Source: JANMCE01 sp963791625
GTDB taxonomy: Bacteria; Actinomycetota; Acidimicrobiia; Acidimicrobiales; Ilumatobacteraceae
Length of the DNA stretch: 64,000 bases
Assembly (NCBI GenBank): GCA_963791625.1
Contig: CAWBTA010000015.1
Span: 868,001-932,000, forward strand
Direction: 5' to 3'
Part shown: positions 59,285 through 64,000 of the stretch, piece by piece
Layout: each line of letters begins with the position of its first letter
Numbering within the stretch: position 1 is the first letter of the stretch
The notes under the pieces: model-generated
Told to the model about the DNA's origin: nothing
What the model saw: the letters and a program-made list of their open reading frames with translations, nothing else
The model's database searches: none
Program-made: the position numbers and the translations under genes

Positions 59285-59767
59285 ATGGAGATCCGAACGC
59301 GTTCGTCGCAGCTGCAGGCCAAGCCACGACTTCCTCCTCGTTGGTTCATCCGGTTCTTCTGGTTCAGCCACCGGCGCGTGTACCGCTGGACGGGTGGCCG
59401 TCTGGGTTTGTGGCGGCCGAAAGGGAACCGCTACGGCGTGATGTGTGTCAAAACAGTCGGACGCCGGACGGGTGCCGAACACAACGTCATGGTCGGCTAC
59501 TTCGAGGACGGGCCGAACCTTGTCACCATGGCCATGAACGGCTGGGGCGAGGGCGAGCCGGCGTGGTGGCTGAACCTGCAAGCCCATCCCGACGTTCAGG
59601 TCGATGTGGCCGACGGACCCAGACTCGTTACCGGTCGGGCCGCGCAAGGCGAGGAGCGGGATCGTCTGTGGGCCCGTTGGGGTGAGATCGACAAGAACCT
59701 GGAGGCCTACGCCGCCCGCCGTCCGACCGGGACCGCCGTCGTCATCTTCGAACCGCGTCAAACCTAA
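59285..59767 (+). CDS. Deazaflavin (F420)-dependent nitroreductase family protein
   Basis: A 160-residue split-barrel protein of the Ddn/DUF385 family. The blocks LGLWRPKGNRYGVMCVKTVG-like start, RRTGAEHNVMVGYF, GEPAWWLNLQAHPDVQV and GEERDRLWARWGEID are characteristic. Mycobacterial Ddn uses F420H2 to reduce quinones and nitro drugs. With the PPOX gene near 50.4 kb it suggests F420 use by this organism. The ATG at 59285 starts the conserved part. It is convergent with the DUF305 gene. Confidence 0.88.
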   Translation: MEIRTRSSQLQAKPRLPPRWFIRFFWFSHRRVYRWTGGRLGLWRPKGNRYGVMCVKTVGRRTGAEHNVMVGYFEDGPNLVTMAMNGWGEGEPAWWLNLQAHPDVQVDVADGPRLVTGRAAQGEERDRLWARWGEIDKNLEAYAARRPTGTAVVIFEPRQT

Positions 59768-59785
59768 ACCGCGGGATCGCTGCCT

Positions 59786-60460
59786 TCAGAGCCCGAGGCG
59801 GGTGACCGCTTGTTGATACTCGACGATCTCGATTCGTTGGCCGTTCACGACATAGGCGGCGAAGTCTCGGATGGCCTTCCTGCTCGCTGACGTGGATGCG
59901 CTGGCGGCCATCTCGATGCCGCCCTTGTGGTGATCGGTCATCATCTGAAAGAAGAGGCGATCGGCATCCGGGCCCCGGAGCTTTTCAAGTTCCTGGACAC
60001 GAGACAACGGCTGCATGCCGGGCATCTGACTGACGGGCACACCCGTGGCCGGCATGACTACTCCAGCGTGTTCCATGGCGCCCATCCAGGTCATCGCAAT
60101 TCGGTCGGGAGCGCCGCGTTGCTGGTCGGCTTCACGCAAGAAGCGGTCCATTCTCTTGAGATCACGCTCCTGGTACAGGATCACTTCTGACGCGTACGGC
60201 CCAGCACCCCCGTTGGGATTGTTCGCCAGGTAGGCGTGCGCGATGACCAATGCTTGCTCGTGATGATCGATCATGTCCTGAAGAAAGCCGAGATCGACAA
60301 CGGTAAGCGGCGACGGTGAGATGAGCTTCGAGGCCGCCCACCGCACACCCCCGATTGCACCTCCGAGGCCGACCAAGCCGGCCAGCCCAATGAGAACCCA
60401 CCGCAGCAAGCGGTTCAAAGTCTCGTCGGAGATGTCACCTCGCTCGGTCACCGGGGTCAC
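59786..60460 (-). CDS. DUF305 (ferritin-like) membrane-anchored protein
   Basis: A 224-residue protein with one transmembrane segment (LLRWVLIGLAGLVGLGGAI) and an extracytoplasmic DUF305 domain. The paired His motifs FLQDMIDHHEQALVIAH and MMTDHHKGGIEMA are the family hallmarks and may bind metal. Met-rich patches (TWMGAMEHAGVVM, QMPGMQPL) support copper or similar metal handling. The GTG start at 60460 overlaps the Rieske gene stop (GTGA), so the two are co-transcribed. Confidence 0.88.
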   Translation of the reverse strand: MTPVTERGDISDETLNRLLRWVLIGLAGLVGLGGAIGGVRWAASKLISPSPLTVVDLGFLQDMIDHHEQALVIAHAYLANNPNGGAGPYASEVILYQERDLKRMDRFLREADQQRGAPDRIAMTWMGAMEHAGVVMPATGVPVSQMPGMQPLSRVQELEKLRGPDADRLFFQMMTDHHKGGIEMAASASTSASRKAIRDFAAYVVNGQRIEIVEYQQAVTRLGL

Positions 60461-61509
60461 CGATTAGCACCCTGTTCCGATTCGATCATCGCGTCAATCA
60501 TGGCGCGAGCCTTGATCATTGCGGCGTCGTGCACAATCGCGATCGGTTCGAGAGGCATCCCGAGCTTCAGCGCAGCTTGCTGGGCCTCGATGATGACCTT
60601 GTCCTCCATAAACGCTTTGTGGACGCCGCCGAAGACGACATCGATGACGTTCGGATCGTCGAGTTTGAAGTTTGCCGCGTGCGAGAAGAAATAGAACGTC
60701 GTGTCTTCGGTCTCGGGTGTCTGCACCGAGCAGTGCTTGTACTGCATGGTCTCAGGCACAAAGTTCCCCTCCGGCGCGCCGGTTCCCGCCGGGGCCGAGC
60801 CGGTGTAGAGATGAAGAAATGAGGGCGCATGCCATTCGTAAATTTGCCAACGATCGGCCGCACCGGTGAACGTAACGATGCTGGCACGATTGGCTTGGAC
60901 CTGATCATTGAGATACCACCGGGTGATCTTCAGGCCGCCCTCGATCGGTTCGACCGACGCCCGAGTGGTGGCGTTGCTTGGTGTGCCGATGGTGTTGGCA
61001 TGGACGTACGACAGGTGGGAGAAGTCGAGCAGGTTGTCGACGATCAGCGTGTACGGCGCGTTGTAGTGCAACGTCGCGGTCTTCTTTCGCCAGCCCGGAT
61101 CGGCGTGCCACCAATACGACAGGATCTTCGACTCGTCAGCCAACGCCGGGTCGCCCATCCAGATCCACACAAACTCGTCGCGTTCCACAACCGGATACGG
61201 ACGAATCACAGCTTTCGGGGGAACTCTGTCCTGTCCGGGCACCTCGACACAGGCCCCGGTCTGGTCGAACCTCATGCCGTGGTAGCCACAGCGGACACAG
61301 TCGTCCTCGCGGGAGCCAAGGTGAAGTGGCGCGCCACGGTGACAGCACCTGTTCTCCATCGCGGTAAGCGACCCAGCTGAGGTTCGATAGATCAGCACCG
61401 ACTCGTTGAGCAGTGTGCGGTGGAACAGGCCGTCGTCGGGAATCTCGCTTACCCACGCTGCGACATACCAGCAGTTCCGAACGAACGTGTCCACCCTTGT
61501 TTCGATCAC
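60457..61509 (-). CDS. Rieske non-haem iron oxygenase, vanillate/aromatic demethylase type
   Basis: A 350-residue oxygenase alpha subunit. The Rieske [2Fe-2S] ligands are in CCHRGAPLHLG and CVRCGYHGMRF. The mononuclear iron site is in DNLLDFSHLSYVHANTIG. It resembles VanA, which demethylates vanillate to protocatechuate, and related enzymes that act on aromatic acids. No reductase subunit (VanB) is adjacent. It is upstream of and coupled to the DUF305 gene and close to a PobA-like hydroxylase. Confidence 0.88.
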   Translation of the reverse strand: MIETRVDTFVRNCWYVAAWVSEIPDDGLFHRTLLNESVLIYRTSAGSLTAMENRCCHRGAPLHLGSREDDCVRCGYHGMRFDQTGACVEVPGQDRVPPKAVIRPYPVVERDEFVWIWMGDPALADESKILSYWWHADPGWRKKTATLHYNAPYTLIVDNLLDFSHLSYVHANTIGTPSNATTRASVEPIEGGLKITRWYLNDQVQANRASIVTFTGAADRWQIYEWHAPSFLHLYTGSAPAGTGAPEGNFVPETMQYKHCSVQTPETEDTTFYFFSHAANFKLDDPNVIDVVFGGVHKAFMEDKVIIEAQQAALKLGMPLEPIAIVHDAAMIKARAMIDAMIESEQGANR

Positions 61510-61598
61510 AGCCCCGAGACTATTGGTCGATCATGTAACCGGCCAACGGGGGCCTCGTGAGCGGGGCGAGCCGTGAACCCCGTCGCCACGGAGCCACA

Positions 61599-61636
61599 AA
61601 ATGAAACGAACCGAACCCCGATCAGGGTTCGGTTCG
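61599..61636 (-). terminator. Terminator of the tRNA-Arg gene
   Basis: A perfect 12-base inverted repeat (CGAACCGAACCC / GGGTTCGGTTCG, 61607-61636, 6-base loop) lies 28 bases past the tRNA 3' end. On the minus strand it is followed by TTTCATTTTG, the run expected of an intrinsic terminator. Confidence 0.8.
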
Positions 61637-61664
61637 ATCGTAGATGTCTTGCGACATCAAACAG

Positions 61665-61737
61665 CGCGCTGGGAGGGACTCGAACCCCCAACCTTCTGAT
61701 CCGTAGTCAGATGCTCTATCCATTGGGCGACCAGCGC
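61665..61737 (-). tRNA. tRNA-Arg (anticodon ACG)
   Basis: On the minus strand the sequence folds as a 73-base tRNA: acceptor GCGCTGG / CCAGCGC, anticodon stem TCTGA / TCAGA with loop CTACGGA (anticodon ACG) and T-loop GGTTCGAGTCC. The discriminator is G and CCA is not encoded. ACG is read as ICG for arginine CGN codons. Confidence 0.95.
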
Positions 61738-61784
61738 GTACTGGTGAAGATGTTAGCGGGCGACGCTGCGGAACCGAAAGCTGA

Positions 61785-62666
61785 TTAGGCGGTGGTCCAA
61801 GGCGACCAGCCCTGTTCGTTGAAAATTTCAAGGGCAATCTCGATATTCACGCGAGCGTCGAAGAGGGCCTCGCGACCCAAACCACGGGCAGCCAGACGAC
61901 GCTTGTGCGATGAGTAGTTGATCTGGAAAACGCCCAGGCAGCAGATTCCGTTGTCGGCTCTGGCCAGGTAGTTCGACTCTTTCCACGCCACGTCGAGGGC
62001 CTTGTCGACCGAGGCGGCGGGCCACATCTGGCGGACGAGCGACTTCACTTCTTCGGTCGAGTATTGGCGATTCGGCTTCGCAGTCGTCGTCGGAGCGGGC
62101 TTAGCCGTGGTGGGTGTGGGCTTAGCCGTCGGGGCGGTCGACTTCGGGGCGGGCCTCGCGGTTGTCGCTACCGGTCTGGCCGTTGTAACCGCAGGTTTCG
62201 CTGTCGTCGCAACGGGTTTCGCGGCCGCGGTAGCGGCAGGCTGCTGGTTGACGGGAACTGCATCGGGGAGCGACTGAATGTCGAAGGTCGTTGTGGTCTT
62301 CTTCGAGACCTGGGCGGGAGCGACCGCAGCAGTCCGCGGTATGACTGCATCAGGGAGCGCCTCGATCGCCACGGCAGGAACCGTCGTGGCAGCGGTGGGC
62401 ACCGGAGCGGGAAGTGTTGCGATCTCGGTAATGACCACGGTGGGGGGCAGGGTGCTGGGAGGTTGGGTGACAATGGGGGTCATGACCGCCACATCTTCTA
62501 AGCCCGTGGTTTGGACCTTTACCGCCTTTCCACCAGAGAAGACGCGCAAAATCGGCACCAGAAGCGCGAAAAAGCCCACCAAGACGACGATGCGACCACC
62601 CAGAGGGTGGCGCTGCAGCAGGGTTTGCGGCCGCCGCCGTGAGTATTCGTAACTGTCGTAGTCCAT
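61785..62666 (-). CDS. Membrane-anchored transglycosylase/lysozyme-like protein
   Basis: A 293-residue protein with an N-terminal transmembrane segment (GGRIVVLVGFFALLVPILRVF), a long Ala/Thr/Pro/Lys-rich stalk (about 60-205, with repeats such as TTAKPAVTTARPVATTARPA), and a C-terminal lysozyme-like domain of about 80 residues. The likely catalytic Glu is in DVAWKESNYLARADNG, followed by CCLGVFQINYSSHK and EIALEIFNEQGWSPW, as in resuscitation- or SLT-type domains. It probably remodels peptidoglycan at the outer face. It lies between two tRNA genes. Confidence 0.8.
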   Translation of the reverse strand: MDYDSYEYSRRRPQTLLQRHPLGGRIVVLVGFFALLVPILRVFSGGKAVKVQTTGLEDVAVMTPIVTQPPSTLPPTVVITEIATLPAPVPTAATTVPAVAIEALPDAVIPRTAAVAPAQVSKKTTTTFDIQSLPDAVPVNQQPAATAAAKPVATTAKPAVTTARPVATTARPAPKSTAPTAKPTPTTAKPAPTTTAKPNRQYSTEEVKSLVRQMWPAASVDKALDVAWKESNYLARADNGICCLGVFQINYSSHKRRLAARGLGREALFDARVNIEIALEIFNEQGWSPWTTA

Positions 62667-62857
62667 AGCAATCGCCCTATGGTCTATACGGTTCGTAACG
62701 AGAATGCAACACAGTACGGGTCAAGATACCCAGACGCGACCGTAGGGAGACAAGCGCCGCTCGTCTCCCATGCTCCGTCCTAGCAGGGGAAAGTCTCGCG
62801 CATTCCGGCTCACCGCGGGCGGATATCGACCCGAAAGTTTCCCGGTCGGCACAGGTT

Positions 62858-62892
62858 CGAAAACGAAGCAACCGGACCCTTTCGGACCCGGT
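62858..62892 (-). terminator. Terminator of the tRNA-Ser gene
   Basis: On the minus strand, 14 bases past the tRNA end, ACCGGGTCC pairs with GGGTCCGGT (two G-U pairs) around a GAAA tetraloop and is followed by TGCTTCGTTTTCG. This fits an intrinsic terminator. Confidence 0.6.
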
Positions 62893-62905
62893 CATTCGTA
62901 ATTGG

Positions 62906-62992
62906 CGGAGACGGTGGGATTTGAACCCACGGTCCACTTGCGCAGACAACACCTTAGCAGGGTGCCCCATTCGGCCGCTCTGGCACGTCTCC
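62906..62992 (-). tRNA. tRNA-Ser (anticodon GCT)
   Basis: An 87-base class II tRNA on the minus strand: acceptor GGAGACG / CGTCTCC, anticodon stem CACCC-/-GGTG with loop CTGCTAA (anticodon GCT), a long variable arm (about GTTGTCTGCGCAAGTGGAC) and T-loop GGTTCAAATCC. The discriminator is G. It reads serine AGC and AGU codons. Confidence 0.95.
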
Positions 62993-63081
62993 GCTGAAAA
63001 GCCTATCGGACTCGCCCCTCGCGCGGGAAAGACGTTTCTCCAGGGCCGAAAACCGGCCCCATCCACTAGAGTTGACGCCTC

Positions 63082-64000
63082 GTGGGTGCCATTCAAGTTA
63101 GTCATGTGTCGTGGCATCTGCCCGGCGGTCGTCAACTCCTCGACGATGTCAGTTTCCAGATCAACAACGGTGATCACACCGCGCTCATCGGCGCGAATGG
63201 CGCGGGCAAGACCTCGCTCATGCGTCTCATCAGTGGTGACGCCGACGGCTATGAAGGCACCATCGCCATCGATGGCCGGCTTGGAGTCATGCGCCAGTTG
63301 GTCGGATCTATCCGTGATGAGACGACCGTGCGCGACCTGTTCATCAGCCTGTCCACCTCTCGTGTCATCGACGCGGCGCGGTTCTTGGCCAAGGCCGAGG
63401 CGAACATGCACGACGACCCCATGGCCTACGCCGAAGCACTCGGCGAATGGGGTGAGGCTGGCGGTTACGACGCCGAGGTCTACTGGGATGCCACCGCGCA
63501 GCGCGTGATGGACCAGGACATGAGCGAGTTGGGCGGCCGCAAGCTGGCCACGTTCTCGGGTGGTGAACAAAAGCGGCTGGCGCTCGAATGTCTGCTGCGC
63601 GGCACGCATGACGTGTTGATGCTCGACGAACCCGACAACTTCCTCGACATTCCCGGCAAGCGGTGGCTCGAGGCCGAGATCGCGGCGTCACCCAAGACCA
63701 TCCTGTTCGTCAGCCATGATCGCGAGCTGTTAGCGGCTGCCGCCACCAAACTGGTGACGGTCGAGCCTTCGGGCACCTGGACGCACCACGGCAACTTCGC
63801 CGGCTACCACGAGGCCCGCGAAGCCCGCATGATCAAGATGGAAAAGGACCGCTCGCTTTACGACGAAGAGCTCGAGCGTCTCACCGAATATGTGAAGCTG
63901 ATGCGCATCCGTTCCAAGCAGTCGATGTCGTTTGCGCCGAAGTTGGCCGCCGCCGAATCGAAGCTGCGCCAGTTTGTGGAACGCACGCCAGAACCACCTG
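63082..64000 (+). CDS. ABC-F family ATPase (cut by window end)
   Basis: About 306 residues visible, with the 3' part outside the window. The first ATPase domain is complete: Walker A LIGANGAGKTS, signature LATFSGGEQKR, Walker B VLMLDEPDNFLD and switch His in LFVSHDRELL. There are no transmembrane segments, and after the first domain a charged helical linker begins (IKMEKDRSLYDEEL), as in the ABC-F P-site tRNA interaction motif. Members act on the ribosome in translation rescue or antibiotic protection. The GTG at 63082 is the start. Which ABC-F subgroup cannot be told from this part. Confidence 0.9.
   Translation, partial: MGAIQVSHVSWHLPGGRQLLDDVSFQINNGDHTALIGANGAGKTSLMRLISGDADGYEGTIAIDGRLGVMRQLVGSIRDETTVRDLFISLSTSRVIDAARFLAKAEANMHDDPMAYAEALGEWGEAGGYDAEVYWDATAQRVMDQDMSELGGRKLATFSGGEQKRLALECLLRGTHDVLMLDEPDNFLDIPGKRWLEAEIAASPKTILFVSHDRELLAAAATKLVTVEPSGTWTHHGNFAGYHEAREARMIKMEKDRSLYDEELERLTEYVKLMRIRSKQSMSFAPKLAAAESKLRQFVERTPEPP

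Noticed and set aside
61599..62992. The two tRNA genes considered as integration sites of a mobile element
   Set aside because: No integrase, no direct repeat of a tRNA 3' end and no foreign-looking genes lie between or next to them.

Overview
The window comes from a high-GC actinobacterium, most likely a member of the Acidimicrobiia (Ilumatobacter-like). This is inferred from gene content: a WhiB protein, an acyl-CoA carboxylase epsilon-like small subunit, F420/deazaflavin-type oxidoreductases, a LigC-type ligase, type VII secretion-type proteins, an FTR1 permease under an IdeR-like box, many GTG/TTG starts and ATGA/GTGA overlaps. No rRNA, insertion sequence, phage or CRISPR was seen. Coding density is high and most genes look chromosomal and housekeeping or catabolic.

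Layout. 0.2-2 kb: DUF4126 membrane protein and a thiolase. 2.1-6.5 kb: de novo NAD operon nadA-nadB-nadC preceded by a Nudix-type regulator (NrtR), with a palindrome between regulator and operon. 6.6-8.8 kb: three-gene type VII-secretion-like unit. 8.9-13.2 kb: quinone oxidoreductase, TPR-like protein, molybdopterin oxidoreductase with an HxlR regulator. 13.2-18 kb: iron permease, methylmalonyl-CoA epimerase, 5'-3' exonuclease, acyl-CoA dehydrogenase-like flavoprotein, LigC. 18-20 kb: DUF4143 ATPase beside a strong palindrome. 20.1-23 kb: acyl-CoA carboxylase beta, epsilon-like subunit and a PLP enzyme. 23.1-24.1 kb: a tiny lipoprotein, an ArsC-family gene with an in-frame TGA exactly at the catalytic cysteine (probable selenoprotein), and an amphipathic-helix protein. 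24.2-29.3 kb: complete branched-chain amino acid type ABC importer. 29.6-33.6 kb: LytS/LytTR two-component system with a sodium/carboxylate symporter. 33.6-36.1 kb: homocysteine methyltransferase/MsrA, a broken VOC gene, an AraC regulator. 36.2-37.5 kb: LOG-family gene, small ORF, terminator-like hairpin, WhiB7-like regulator. 37.5-47 kb: aminopeptidase P, secreted protein, AlkD, M20 hydrolase, three-gene membrane redox unit, OmpR-type two-component system, PAP2 phosphatase, DUF2510 protein. 47.1-50.8 kb: luciferase-like oxidoreductase and an arsenic operon (arsR divergent from arsI/cadI, an aquaporin, arsC and a PPOX protein). 50.8-61.5 kb: catabolic and redox enzymes (2OG dioxygenase, UxaA-type dehydratase, P450, PEP-utiliser domain protein, PobA-like hydroxylase, Rieske oxygenase) with one deletion-scar pseudogene. 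61.6-64 kb: tRNA-Arg(ACG), a transglycosylase-like protein, tRNA-Ser(GCT), and the start of an ABC-F ATPase cut by the window end.

The most notable item is the ArsC-family gene at 23431-23787. The conserved protein is continuous on both sides of a single UGA, the UGA replaces the catalytic Cys after the His-Asn-Pro strand-loop, and a hairpin fitting the bacterial SECIS geometry starts directly after it. Several palindromes next to matching regulators (NrtR, HxlR, ArsR, IdeR-like) give testable local regulons.
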